Origin: Clostridia bacterium
GTDB taxonomy: Bacteria > Bacillota > Clostridia > Oscillospirales > Acutalibacteraceae
DNA: 64,000 bases
Direction of reading: 5' to 3'
NCBI GenBank assembly: GCA_017465505.1
Contig: JAFTWB010000009.1
Location: forward strand, 1-64,000
Shown: positions 34,857 through 43,308 of the stretch, in pieces
Position numbering within the stretch: position 1 is the first letter of the stretch
Layout: each line of letters starts with the position of its first letter
The notes under the pieces: model-generated
The model's input: the letters and a program-made list of their open reading frames with translations, nothing else
Databases searched by the model: none
Told to the model about the DNA's origin: nothing
Translations under genes and position numbers: made by a program

Positions 34857-36845
34857 TCAAGCCCTGCCAAACTGTTTTTCGATTTCATTTTTAGTAAGCT
34901 CAATACAAACAGGTCTGCCGTGAGGACAGGTCTTAAGCTCGGGGTTGCTCAGCATTGTTTTCACAAGGTCAATAAGCTCTGCAGTCTTTGATTTATTACC
35001 CGCTTTTACTGCGGCACGGCAAGCTACATTGTGGAAAATCCAATCCATTTTCTCTGTACGGATATCAAGCTTGTGTTTAACTAAATATGACGCCATTTCG
35101 GCAATGCTGGACTCCACATCGGCAGAATCAAGAAACTGAGGACAACTTCTCACAAAAAGCGTTCCGTTGCCAAAATCTTCAACCTCAAAAGCCGAAGCAG
35201 TGAAAACATCAAGATTTTCAATACAGGCGTTATATTCGTCCTTCTGCAAAGTAACGGCAACAGGCATTAAAAGCATTTGAGAGAAGGTGTTGCCTTCTTT
35301 TCTGAGCTTTTCGTAAATAATACGCTCGTGCAATGCGTGTTTGTCCACAAGAAGAAGTTTGTTGTCAATTTCTACTATAATGTAGGTAGAAAAAGCCTCG
35401 CCTACAAATTTAAATTCATCAGCTTTCTTTTCAAAGAAAGCATCAAGAAGAACAGGCTTGTCTTCCTTAACCTCAACAATCTGAGGCTCTATCACCTTAA
35501 CCTTAGGTTCTACCTCTTCCATTGTTTCGGTTTTAGCTGTATTTTTTTCTTGAACAGGCTCAGGTGTAACTTCAGCTTCAGCTTTTTCTGTCACGGGCTC
35601 TTCAAAAATATCGAGAGAGGTATTTCTCTTAACCTCGTCGGTTTTTATTACTTCCAGAGATTTAAGGAAGTTTTCACGTTTAACGTCCACATCACGGACA
35701 TAGTCGGTTTTCTCGGAGCCGATAATTTTTTTGGAACTAATAAAAGGAGTTGGTTTGACAGTTTCGTCTTTTGAAGATTTAACTGTTGAATATGTAAAAG
35801 GCTCAATTTTAGGCTTTACAGGTGAATTTGAAAAAAGCTGAGCCTTTTTTCTGTCGTCATTGGAAAGTAAAGCAGATTTTACTGCGTGATATACTGCGTC
35901 GAAAATAGGACGCTCGTTAACAAACCTTACTTCAATTTTAGCAGGGTGAACATTTACATCCACCGCTGAAAAAGACATCTTAATGTTAAGAACACAGGAA
36001 AGAAACTTTCCAACCATAACACTGCCTTTGGCAGCTTCATCAACTGCCGCTGCTGCAGTGCGTGTTTTAACAAATCTGTCGTTTACGAAAAAGGTTTGCA
36101 TACTTCTGGTAGGACGTGCTGTTTCAGGCTTTGAAATGTATCCTTTAACCTCAACACCGTCCAGACAGTAATCCACCTCAATGAGAGAATTTGCAAAATC
36201 TCTGCCAAATACAGAGTAAATTGCAGAGCTTAATTTGCCGTCTCCCGAGGTTTTCAGCGAAATCTTGGAATCACGGATAAAGGTAAAGGCAATTTCAGGA
36301 TGAGAAAGTGCAATTCTGTCCATTACCTGAGCAATGGCATTGCCTTCGGAAACATCCTTTTTAAGAAACTTCTGACGAGCAGGAATGTTGAAGAATAAAT
36401 CCCTTACAATAATGGTAGTACCTTTCGGGCAACCGATATCGGAAAGTTCAACCTCTTCTCCTGCCGAAACAGAGTAAAGAGTGCCGATTTCTTCGGTATC
36501 TGCACAGGTTATAAGCTCAACATTTGCAACTGCACTGACAGAAGCAAGAGCCTCACCTCGAAAGCCTAAAGTAGCAATACTGTCAAGGTCATCCTGTACT
36601 TTAACCTTACTTGTTGCGTGTCTTAAAAATGCGATTTTAACGTCATCTCTTTCAATACCGCAACCGTTATCTGCAACACGGATAAATGTCTTACCGCCGT
36701 TTTTAATTTCAACGGTGATATTTGTTGAGCCTGCGTCAATGGAATTTTCCACAAGCTCTTTTATAACAGAGGAAGGTCTTTCAACTACTTCACCGGCAGC
36801 GATAAGCTCCGCAACGTGTTTTTCAAGTACATTTATTCTGCTCAT
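34857..36845 (-). CDS. mutL: DNA mismatch repair protein MutL
   Basis: A 662-residue MutL. The GHKL ATPase motifs are present (ELVENSIDAG, VADNGCGI, TLGFRGEALASV), then a linker of about 150 residues rich in Glu, Lys and Val. The C-terminal endonuclease domain has VDKHALHERIIYEKL (D-x-H-A-x2-E-x4-E), plus ACRAAVKAG and CPHGRP. The protein is therefore of the nicking type expected in bacteria without MutH. ATG 36845 has AAGGAGGTG five bases upstream. Confidence 0.95.
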   Translation of the reverse strand: MSRINVLEKHVAELIAAGEVVERPSSVIKELVENSIDAGSTNITVEIKNGGKTFIRVADNGCGIERDDVKIAFLRHATSKVKVQDDLDSIATLGFRGEALASVSAVANVELITCADTEEIGTLYSVSAGEEVELSDIGCPKGTTIIVRDLFFNIPARQKFLKKDVSEGNAIAQVMDRIALSHPEIAFTFIRDSKISLKTSGDGKLSSAIYSVFGRDFANSLIEVDYCLDGVEVKGYISKPETARPTRSMQTFFVNDRFVKTRTAAAAVDEAAKGSVMVGKFLSCVLNIKMSFSAVDVNVHPAKIEVRFVNERPIFDAVYHAVKSALLSNDDRKKAQLFSNSPVKPKIEPFTYSTVKSSKDETVKPTPFISSKKIIGSEKTDYVRDVDVKRENFLKSLEVIKTDEVKRNTSLDIFEEPVTEKAEAEVTPEPVQEKNTAKTETMEEVEPKVKVIEPQIVEVKEDKPVLLDAFFEKKADEFKFVGEAFSTYIIVEIDNKLLLVDKHALHERIIYEKLRKEGNTFSQMLLMPVAVTLQKDEYNACIENLDVFTASAFEVEDFGNGTLFVRSCPQFLDSADVESSIAEMASYLVKHKLDIRTEKMDWIFHNVACRAAVKAGNKSKTAELIDLVKTMLSNPELKTCPHGRPVCIELTKNEIEKQFGRA

Positions 36846-36863
36846 CACTGCACCTCCTTAGCT

Positions 36864-39467
36864 TTAAAGCAGTTTTTTCAGTTCATAAATAAGATTTATC
36901 GCCTCAATGGGTGTAAGAGTATTGATATCCACAGCGTTGAGTTTTTCCGTAATCTGATTATTGCTTGGAGCTAAAAGGGAAAGCTGAGCGTTTTGCTCTG
37001 CTTCAGCCTTTTCTTCAAAAGCAGATTTATCAGATTTACTTTCAGCAAGAGAAAGCTCCTTTAAAATTTCTTTTGCTCGACGGATGATTTTTTCAGGGAT
37101 ACCTGCAAGCTTGGCAACTTCAATACCATAGCTTTCGTCAGCTCCGCCTCTGACGATTTTTCTCAGGAAAGTAATATCGTCACCACGTTTTTTTACGGCA
37201 ATGTTATAATTTTTCACCCCATCCATAAGGTTTTCAAGAACCGTAAGCTCGTGGTAATGAGTTGCAAAAAGGGTTTTTGCACCTAAATATTTCTTATTGG
37301 CAACATATTCCAGAACAGCCCTTGCAATACTCATACCGTCAAAGGTCGATGTACCTCTGCCGATTTCGTCAAACACAAGAAGGCTTTTTGAAGTTGCGTT
37401 CTTAACGATATTTGCAACCTCACTCATTTCAACCATAAAGGTAGACTGACCTGCCGCCAAATCATCCGACGCACCAACTCTGGTGTAAATTGCGTCAACA
37501 ATGCCGATTTCAGCACTTTCGCAGGGAACAAAACTGCCCATCTGTGCCATAAGAACAATCAGAGCAACCTGACGCATATATGTAGACTTACCTGCCATAT
37601 TAGGACCTGTGATAATCGCAACCCGATTTGCCTCGTTGTCAAGGAAAACATCGTTAGGAACAAACATAGAGTTCTTTAGCAGTGCCTCAACAACAGGGTG
37701 ACGGGAATTTTTGAGTCTTAATGTGGAGTTCAGTGTAATTTCTGGTCTTACAAAATTATTGTCACTTGCCACGTTTGCAAGTGAGCAAAGTACATCTAAA
37801 GTGGCAATAGCAGAAATTGTCATTTCAATTCTTGCCAGATTATCAGCAACCGTCTTGCGGATATTTGTGAAAATCTCGTACTCCATAGCTACGGCTTTGT
37901 CTTTTGCACCAAGAATACGTGCTTCCAAATCCTTAAGCTCCTGAGTAATGTAACGTTCACAGTTTGCAAGGGTTTGCTTACGGACGTAGGTTTCCGGAAC
38001 TAAATTCTTGTAGGAGTTGGTTACCTCAATATAGTAACCGAAAACTCTGTTAAAACCTACTTTAAGTTTGGGGATATTTGTCTTTTCCCTCTCGCCTGCT
38101 TCTATCTGAGCAAGAAGAGAGGTTGAGCCTGTCATATCAAAACGGACAGAGTCAAGCTCAGTATCATAGCCCTCTTTAATCATACCGCCTTCACGAACAG
38201 TAAAGGGCGGGTCATCCACAATGGAAGCTTCTATCAGGGTATAAATATCTTCCAGGGTGTCAAGATTTGTGTAAAGCTCTTTAAGATAGCCCGATGTGCT
38301 ATCTGCAAGAAGCTCTTTTATATTAGGAAGCTCCTTACAGGCGTGAGCAAGAGAGCGAAGCTCACGAGCGTTAGCTGAACCAAAAACGATTTTGGTCATA
38401 ATACGCTGAATATCAAGGATACCTGACAAAGCAGCGGTAATTTCAAGGCGTTTTACGGTACTGTTAAGAAGCTCCTCAACAGCACTGTGTCTGCGGATAA
38501 TAGCGGCAGCGTTCATAAGAGGCTGCTCAATCCAGGAACGCATAAGGCGTTTACCCATAGCGGTTTTTGTTTTGTCCAAAACCCAGAGAAGAGAACCTTT
38601 CTTCTCCTTTGTGAGCATTGTCTGGGTGAGCTCAAGATTACGTCTGGTGTTGAAATCCAGCTTCATAAACTGATTTACAGAGTAAAGCTCAACATCAGTG
38701 ATTCGCTCAAGGCCTGTCATCTGGGTCTTGTAAAGGTAATTTAACAAAGCACCAAGAGAAAGAATAACCATCTGCTGCTCTTTAATCTTTTCGCATTTTT
38801 TTGAGCCAAAATGCTTGAGGATAACATCCAAAGAGTCAAGATATGTATACTCGCTCTCATCAGGCTTTTCAACACTTGCTACAAGCTTGTCTGCAATAAA
38901 ATTACCAAGAGCAACACTGTTTGCAAATGTACCGCCTAAAAGTACTTCGTGAGGATTATAGCTTATAAGCTGACTTTTGATTTCATCAGCTACGGTTTTG
39001 CCGGAAAGCTCTGTTGCATAAAGCTGACCTGTTGAAACATCGCAAAAGCATATACCTGCGTCCTTGCCGTCAGAATAAAGGCTTGCGATGTAATTGTTCT
39101 TGCCCTCATCGAGCATACCCGACTCAACCACTGTACCGGGAGTAATAACACGGATAACGTCACGCTTAACAAGACCCTTTGCTTCAGCAGGATTCTGAGT
39201 CTGCTCACAAATAGCGACCTTGTAGCCCTTAGCAACAAGACGCTGGATGTAACCCTCACAGCTGTGAAAAGGCACACCACACATAGGAGCACGCTCCTCC
39301 TGACCGCAATCACGTCCTGTTAAGGTAAGGTCAAGTTCACGGGAAGCGAGCTTGGCGTCTTCAAAGAACATTTCATAGAAATCGCCTAAGCGGAAAAACA
39401 AAATACTGTCCTTGTTATTCTCTTTGATTTCAAAATATTGTTTCATCATTGGAGAAAGTTCTGCCAT
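36864..39467 (-). CDS. mutS: DNA mismatch repair protein MutS
   Basis: An 867-residue MutS1: mismatch-binding domain I at the N terminus with the wedge region FFRLGDFYEMFFEDA, core and clamp domains, and the ATPase with Walker A GPNMAGKSTYMRQ and FDEIGRGTSTFDG. It starts mismatch repair and recruits MutL, encoded 18 bp downstream. Confidence 0.97.
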   Translation of the reverse strand: MAELSPMMKQYFEIKENNKDSILFFRLGDFYEMFFEDAKLASRELDLTLTGRDCGQEERAPMCGVPFHSCEGYIQRLVAKGYKVAICEQTQNPAEAKGLVKRDVIRVITPGTVVESGMLDEGKNNYIASLYSDGKDAGICFCDVSTGQLYATELSGKTVADEIKSQLISYNPHEVLLGGTFANSVALGNFIADKLVASVEKPDESEYTYLDSLDVILKHFGSKKCEKIKEQQMVILSLGALLNYLYKTQMTGLERITDVELYSVNQFMKLDFNTRRNLELTQTMLTKEKKGSLLWVLDKTKTAMGKRLMRSWIEQPLMNAAAIIRRHSAVEELLNSTVKRLEITAALSGILDIQRIMTKIVFGSANARELRSLAHACKELPNIKELLADSTSGYLKELYTNLDTLEDIYTLIEASIVDDPPFTVREGGMIKEGYDTELDSVRFDMTGSTSLLAQIEAGEREKTNIPKLKVGFNRVFGYYIEVTNSYKNLVPETYVRKQTLANCERYITQELKDLEARILGAKDKAVAMEYEIFTNIRKTVADNLARIEMTISAIATLDVLCSLANVASDNNFVRPEITLNSTLRLKNSRHPVVEALLKNSMFVPNDVFLDNEANRVAIITGPNMAGKSTYMRQVALIVLMAQMGSFVPCESAEIGIVDAIYTRVGASDDLAAGQSTFMVEMSEVANIVKNATSKSLLVFDEIGRGTSTFDGMSIARAVLEYVANKKYLGAKTLFATHYHELTVLENLMDGVKNYNIAVKKRGDDITFLRKIVRGGADESYGIEVAKLAGIPEKIIRRAKEILKELSLAESKSDKSAFEEKAEAEQNAQLSLLAPSNNQITEKLNAVDINTLTPIEAINLIYELKKLL

Positions 39468-39495
39468 TTGCTCACTTCCTTTCTTTTAGTTTAAA

Positions 39496-39900
39496 TCAGT
39501 GACAACCGGAGCAAGAGCTGCAACTACCTGAGCAGGAAGCCTGATAATCAGTTGTGTTGGGGTCTTCGCCGTTTGCAGAGTTGGAAACAATAGCAAAAAC
39601 TCTGTTGATGATAGTGTCAAACTGAGCCTTGGACTCGTTGAGTTTAATCATATTCTCGTTAACCATAATGTCAGCGTAGATTTTACGCATTTCTGTGTTA
39701 AGAGCTGCAACAGCTTCTTTATCCTGCTCAGGAGCAGAAATCTTCTCGTTAAGAGCAAGCTTTTTGAGGTTAAATTCACCGATAAGAGCCTGTAATGCCT
39801 CGTCATTCTCGCAGGCTTTGTTAGCTTCCTGCATAGCAACGTAGGACTCTTCCTGCTGAATTTTTCTGCCTAATTCTCTTGAAAGTTCGATGATATCCAT
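39496..39900 (-). CDS. YlbF/YmcA-family protein with Cys-rich tail (RicA/RicF-like)
   Basis: A 134-residue helical protein of the YlbF/YmcA family (about residues 1-110 helical) with a C-terminal tail SCSGSCSSCSGCH. In Bacillus the RicA-RicF-RicT complex of this family carries iron-sulfur clusters and supports mRNA processing and development, and ymcA (ricA) lies between miaB and mutS. This gene holds that position exactly. Four tail cysteines could bind a cluster. No Bacillus-like cotE is present. Which of RicA or RicF it represents is uncertain. Confidence 0.75.
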   Translation of the reverse strand: MDIIELSRELGRKIQQEESYVAMQEANKACENDEALQALIGEFNLKKLALNEKISAPEQDKEAVAALNTEMRKIYADIMVNENMIKLNESKAQFDTIINRVFAIVSNSANGEDPNTTDYQASCSGSCSSCSGCH

Positions 39901-39931
39901 TTTTTATATCTCCTTTTGTTTTTATATTCTT

Positions 39932-41344
39932 TTATATAAGAACGCCTCTGAGTATCCAGTTGCGTGCTTCTGTTATTTTAACATCTTTGAATGTTCCGAT
40001 AAGGTCTTCGCTACCCTCTACTTCAACAATAATATTGCCTGAAGTGCGGCAGGTTAAAAGGGAATTCTTCTCGTTCTTTTCTTCTACCAACACTCTGTGG
40101 GTTTCACCAACCATTGAAGCACTTCTCTTTGCGGCGATTTCCTCCTGTGTTTTCAGAAGTTCGGTAAACCACTTTGACTTTTCCTGTTCAGTTGCAACAT
40201 CTTCCATTGTAGCGGCAGGAGTGCCTTTGCGTCTTGAGTAGATAAAAGTAAAGAGGGACGAAAACTCAACCTCTTTAATAAGAGAAAGTGTTTCACAGAA
40301 ATCCTCATAGGTTTCTCCGGGGAAACCTACGATAATATCACTTGTAAGAGCAACGCCCTTGATTTTTTCTTTGGCGTAGTTGACAATCTCAAGGTACTTT
40401 TCCCTGTTATACTTACGATTCATAAGCTTTAAGATTCTGTCAGAACCTGACTGAAAAGGCAAATGAAGGTGAGTGCTGATGTGAGTACCGTTAGCAATAG
40501 TATCAATAAGCTCTTTGGAGCAATCCTTGGGATGAGAGGTCATAAACCTTAATCGGTAATCTCCCGGGATTTTATCAATTTCCTGCAAAAGCTTTGCAAA
40601 GTTAATATCCTCATCCAGACCCTTACCGTAAGAATTTACGTTCTGGCCAAGAAGAGTGATGTCTTTGTAGCCTTTTGAAATCATATCCTTTGCCTCGGCA
40701 ATAATGGCAGCACTTGAACGTGAACGCTCTCTGCCTCTTACATAAGGTACAATACAGTATGAGCAGAAATTATCGCAACCATACATAACAGGAAGCCAGC
40801 CTTTGAAGCTGCCGTCTCGTAAAACAGGCAAGCCCTCATAAACCTTAGCTTCGTTGACATCTCTTTCAAAGGTTCTGTCCCCTGTGAGAAGCACGTTATA
40901 AAGAAGCTCGGGAAAATGAAAAAGTGAGCGTGTGCCGAAAACAAGGTTAACAAAAGGATAGCTGCGTTTTATTCTTTCTGCAACGTGCTGTTGCTCCATC
41001 ATACAACCGCAAAGAGCAATTGTAACAGAAGGGTGTCTGCGTTTTATATTTTTAAGGGCACCTACATTGCCGAAAACTCTGTCCTCAGCGTGCTCTCTTA
41101 CGGCACAGGTATTGAAAAGGATAAAATCGGCCTCCTCAGCTTCTTCTGTAAAATCAAAACCGCAGAGATGAAGCATTCCTTTAATTTTCTCGCTGTCAGC
41201 AACATTTTGCTGGCAACCGTAGGTATGTATAAAAGCCAAGGGCTTTTCACCACGTTTGCGAACGTCCATAATCTCAGCAATAAGATTAAGGTATTCCTGC
41301 TGAACAGATTCCATTTCTGTATACTGATATAAATTGCTTTTCAG
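39932..41344 (-). CDS. miaB: tRNA-2-methylthio-N6-dimethylallyladenosine synthase
   Basis: A roughly 470-residue methylthiotransferase. Order: UPF0004 domain with three auxiliary-cluster cysteines (TYGCQQN, NTCAVR, CGCMMEQQ), the radical SAM domain with CDNFCSYCIVPYVRG, and a C-terminal TRAM domain. It methylthiolates i6A37 made by MiaA. The start is uncertain: GGGGGAG (41357-41351) is well placed for CTG 41344; TTG 41359 overlaps that site and ATG 41314 is 36 bases away. Confidence 0.93.
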   Translation of the reverse strand: MKSNLYQYTEMESVQQEYLNLIAEIMDVRKRGEKPLAFIHTYGCQQNVADSEKIKGMLHLCGFDFTEEAEEADFILFNTCAVREHAEDRVFGNVGALKNIKRRHPSVTIALCGCMMEQQHVAERIKRSYPFVNLVFGTRSLFHFPELLYNVLLTGDRTFERDVNEAKVYEGLPVLRDGSFKGWLPVMYGCDNFCSYCIVPYVRGRERSRSSAAIIAEAKDMISKGYKDITLLGQNVNSYGKGLDEDINFAKLLQEIDKIPGDYRLRFMTSHPKDCSKELIDTIANGTHISTHLHLPFQSGSDRILKLMNRKYNREKYLEIVNYAKEKIKGVALTSDIIVGFPGETYEDFCETLSLIKEVEFSSLFTFIYSRRKGTPAATMEDVATEQEKSKWFTELLKTQEEIAAKRSASMVGETHRVLVEEKNEKNSLLTCRTSGNIIVEVEGSEDLIGTFKDVKITEARNWILRGVLI

Positions 41345-41377
41345 GGTACACTCCCCCAATCTGATATTTCAAAGTAC

Positions 41378-41406
41378 ATAATACCACAATATCTCTTTCA
41401 TTTCAA
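41378..41406 (-). promoter_or_regulatory. SigA-type promoter of the miaB-mutSL-division cluster
   Basis: On the minus strand TTGAAA (41406-41401), 17 bases, TATTAT (41383-41378). It heads a run of 13 closely spaced genes from miaB to rluD. Confidence 0.78.
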
Positions 41407-41445
41407 GCATTTGAGCATATTTTTATACCACATATTGTGAGCTCA

Positions 41446-42084
41446 CTACCCTAACTCGGCAAACATATTGGGTGTAGAGCCTACAATGACCGTCTGACAA
41501 AGCTCATACCTTGTAACAATAGTGGTTTCGTGAGCTATTATAGGGCAAGTCAGGCTCACATCAGCTTCTACGTAAAGGTAAATATGATGAACCGTCTGAT
41601 TTATACCTGCTGATGTAAACTCGGATTCTATGGTAGTTGTGCAGCTTCCGTCCATTCTCAGGCTTACAGGCATTTCAGGCCCTGTTGAAGAGAGCAACAC
41701 AAGCCCCGTGAAAGCACCCACAGGCACCCTCACGGTTACTCTTCTACCTTTACTTATATTTTCTGTTATCTTGTTTGAAATTTCAGCTTTTAGTAAATTC
41801 AGCTTTTTGCTATCGGTTTGCAGTGAGGTAATCTTTGAGTTTTCCGAAGTCTGTGCAATCACCAAGTCGTTATAGTCTGTAACTATACTGTCGAGGACTT
41901 CTATTACTGCGTTATCCATTGAAGTCTGAGCGATAATTTCCAGCTCATTATCAACAGTATTATAAACTAAATCTCTTGCTTTAAATTCAAACAAAATGAA
42001 AACAGCAGTTGTTATCAACAAAAGGAACGCACCAAAGGTTATAAGCCTTCTTTTAAATCTTGATTTTCTTCTTTTATGTAACAA
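41446..42084 (-). CDS. yunB: Sporulation protein YunB
   Basis: A 212-residue YunB: a basic N terminus (HKRRKSRFKRR), one membrane span (LITFGAFLLLITTAVFILFEF), and an extracytoplasmic domain with NTVDNELEIIAQTSMDNAV, VRVPVGAFTG and SLRMDGSCTTTIESEFTSAGINQTVH. YunB is a SigE-controlled sporulation membrane protein whose exact role is not defined. The start is taken as TTG 42084, six bases after AAGGGTG; this site lies inside the terminator arm of the upstream gene. A GTG at 42093 is the alternative. Confidence 0.85.
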   Translation of the reverse strand: MLHKRRKSRFKRRLITFGAFLLLITTAVFILFEFKARDLVYNTVDNELEIIAQTSMDNAVIEVLDSIVTDYNDLVIAQTSENSKITSLQTDSKKLNLLKAEISNKITENISKGRRVTVRVPVGAFTGLVLLSSTGPEMPVSLRMDGSCTTTIESEFTSAGINQTVHHIYLYVEADVSLTCPIIAHETTIVTRYELCQTVIVGSTPNMFAELG

Positions 42085-42120
42085 AAAACACACCCTTGGT
42101 ATTCTATACCAAAGGTGTGT
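42083..42120 (-). terminator. Terminator of the efp unit, overlapping the yunB ribosome-binding site
   Basis: Arms 42107-42120 and 42088-42101 pair at 13 of 14 positions, loop of five. On the minus strand a T-run (42088-42083) follows at once. The 3' arm includes AAGGGTG (42097-42091), the yunB ribosome-binding site, and the T-run runs into the TTG start. Confidence 0.85.
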
Positions 42121-42137
42121 GATATGTGAAGATTAAA

Positions 42138-42635
42138 TTACTCTTCTTCGCAGCAGCAACCGCAGTCGCAATCGTCGTCGCAGCAGCACTCAAGGTCAGA
42201 GAAATCAAACTCAAGAACCTCACCGCATACAGGACAAACGATTTCACCCTCAAGGAGAGTGTCTTCGTCAATGCAGATTGTTTCGCCGCATTTGCCGCAA
42301 GTTACCTCATAGAAAACTTCGTCGTCGCAATCGCAATCGCAATCGTCATCGCAGCAACCGCAGTCACAATCATCGTCACAATCACAGTCGCAGTCGCAAT
42401 CACAGCAATCGCAGTCATCGTAGAAATCTTCTTCAAGGTCTGCTAAATCTTCGTCAACAGCGTCAAGCTGCTCGCTCATCTCATCGTAAAGCTCTTCCAT
42501 CTCTGTAACTGCAAGAGCCATATCGTCAAGAAGCTCAATAATAGCATTAAGAACTTTTACCTCATCCTTTGTTTCGTCAAGCTTTAAGCCGTCAGAAAGA
42601 CCGCGGATGTAGGAAATCTTTTCAGTTAAAGTCAT
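42138..42635 (-). CDS. Asp/Cys-repeat protein with zinc-finger-like CXXC pairs (CD1247-N-like)
   Basis: A 165-residue protein. Residues 1-70 are helical and acidic (LTEKISYIRGLSDGLKLDE, then a coiled-coil-like stretch), resembling the N-terminal domain found in clostridial CD1247-type proteins. Residues 73-105 are almost purely Asp and Cys (14 Cys). A zinc-ribbon-like unit follows, with CGKC (113-116) and CPVC (134-137), then a second cluster CCCDDDCDCGCCC (150-162). In all 27 Cys, no signal peptide and no membrane segment. Metal binding is very likely, function unknown. It lies 24 bp after efp and shares its transcript. Confidence 0.75.
   Translation of the reverse strand: MTLTEKISYIRGLSDGLKLDETKDEVKVLNAIIELLDDMALAVTEMEELYDEMSEQLDAVDEDLADLEEDFYDDCDCCDCDCDCDCDDDCDCGCCDDDCDCDCDDEVFYEVTCGKCGETICIDEDTLLEGEIVCPVCGEVLEFDFSDLECCCDDDCDCGCCCEEE
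42321..42419. repeat. Simple repeat encoding alternating Asp-Cys
   Basis: Within the Asp/Cys-rich gene, tandem GAY-TGY codon pairs (seen on the plus strand as CAATCG/GCAATC units) form a roughly 100-bp hexanucleotide microsatellite, prone to slippage in 6-bp, frame-preserving steps. Confidence 0.8.
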
Positions 42636-42659
42636 AATATAACTTCCTTTACTAAAAAA

Positions 42660-43217
42660 TTAAGCTCTGCCGAGGTACTCGCCTGTTCTTGTGTCGATCT
42701 GAAGCATTTCGCCTTCCTCGATAAAGAGAGGAACCTTAACTTCAGCACCTGTTTCAAGAGTTGCGGGCTTAAGTGCGTTTGTAGCAGTGTTGCCTGCAAA
42801 ACCGGGGTCAGTCTGAGTAACCTGAAGCTCAACAAATGTGGGAGGCTCTACACCGAATACGTTGCCTTTGTAAGAAAGAACCTTACAAACCATATTCTCC
42901 TTAACGAACTTGAAGTTGTCGCTGAGAATGTCTTTGTTAATGGGAACCTGCTCCCAAGTCTCTGTATCCATAAAGTAGTAGAGATCACCGTCAGAATAGC
43001 TGTACTCCATATCCTTTCTCTCGATAAAAGCTGTGGGGTACTTGTCGTTGGGGTTGAATGTCTTTTCAACAACAGAGCCTGTGATAACGTTTCTGATCTT
43101 AGTTCTTACGAAAGCTGCACCTTTACCGGGCTTTACGTGCTGGAACTCTACAATAGAAACTACCTGGCCGTCCATTTCAAATGTAACGCCGTTTCTGAAA
43201 TCACCTGCAGAAATCAT
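42660..43217 (-). CDS. efp: Elongation factor P
   Basis: A 185-residue EF-P with three beta-barrel domains: the KOW-like N terminus ([16 protein letters not shown]), the modification loop with [10 protein letters not shown], and the C-terminal OB domain ending in [14 protein letters not shown]. It relieves stalling at proline runs. The modified residue position is Lys in KPGKG. It has its own promoter at 43273-43302. Confidence 0.97.
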   Translation of the reverse strand: MISAGDFRNGVTFEMDGQVVSIVEFQHVKPGKGAAFVRTKIRNVITGSVVEKTFNPNDKYPTAFIERKDMEYSYSDGDLYYFMDTETWEQVPINKDILSDNFKFVKENMVCKVLSYKGNVFGVEPPTFVELQVTQTDPGFAGNTATNALKPATLETGAEVKVPLFIEEGEMLQIDTRTGEYLGRA

Positions 43218-43272
43218 TTTTTATTCCTCCTAATAAACTTTTAAAATTAAAAAGTTATTGTTTATTCAATTT

Positions 43273-43302
43273 ATTATACAAAATAATGGTACAACTTGTC
43301 AA
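43273..43302 (-). promoter_or_regulatory. SigA-type promoter of efp
   Basis: On the minus strand TTGACA (43302-43297), 18 bases, TATAAT (43278-43273). The -35 box starts 6 bp after the pepP stop. Confidence 0.85.
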
Positions 43303-43308
43303 TACAAA

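Noticed and set aside
41436..41450. GTGAGCTCAC palindrome near the yunB end
   Set aside because: Ten bases with no loop and no U-tract; likely chance, too short to call an operator or terminator.
42321..42419. CRISPR-like repetition
   Set aside because: The repeats are in-frame hexanucleotides inside a gene, with no spacers and no cas genes nearby.
42278..42508. Plus-strand Arg/Asn/Ser-rich reading frame opposite the Asp/Cys gene
   Set aside because: It is the mirror of the hexanucleotide repeat on the coding strand, has no ribosome-binding site and no family resemblance.
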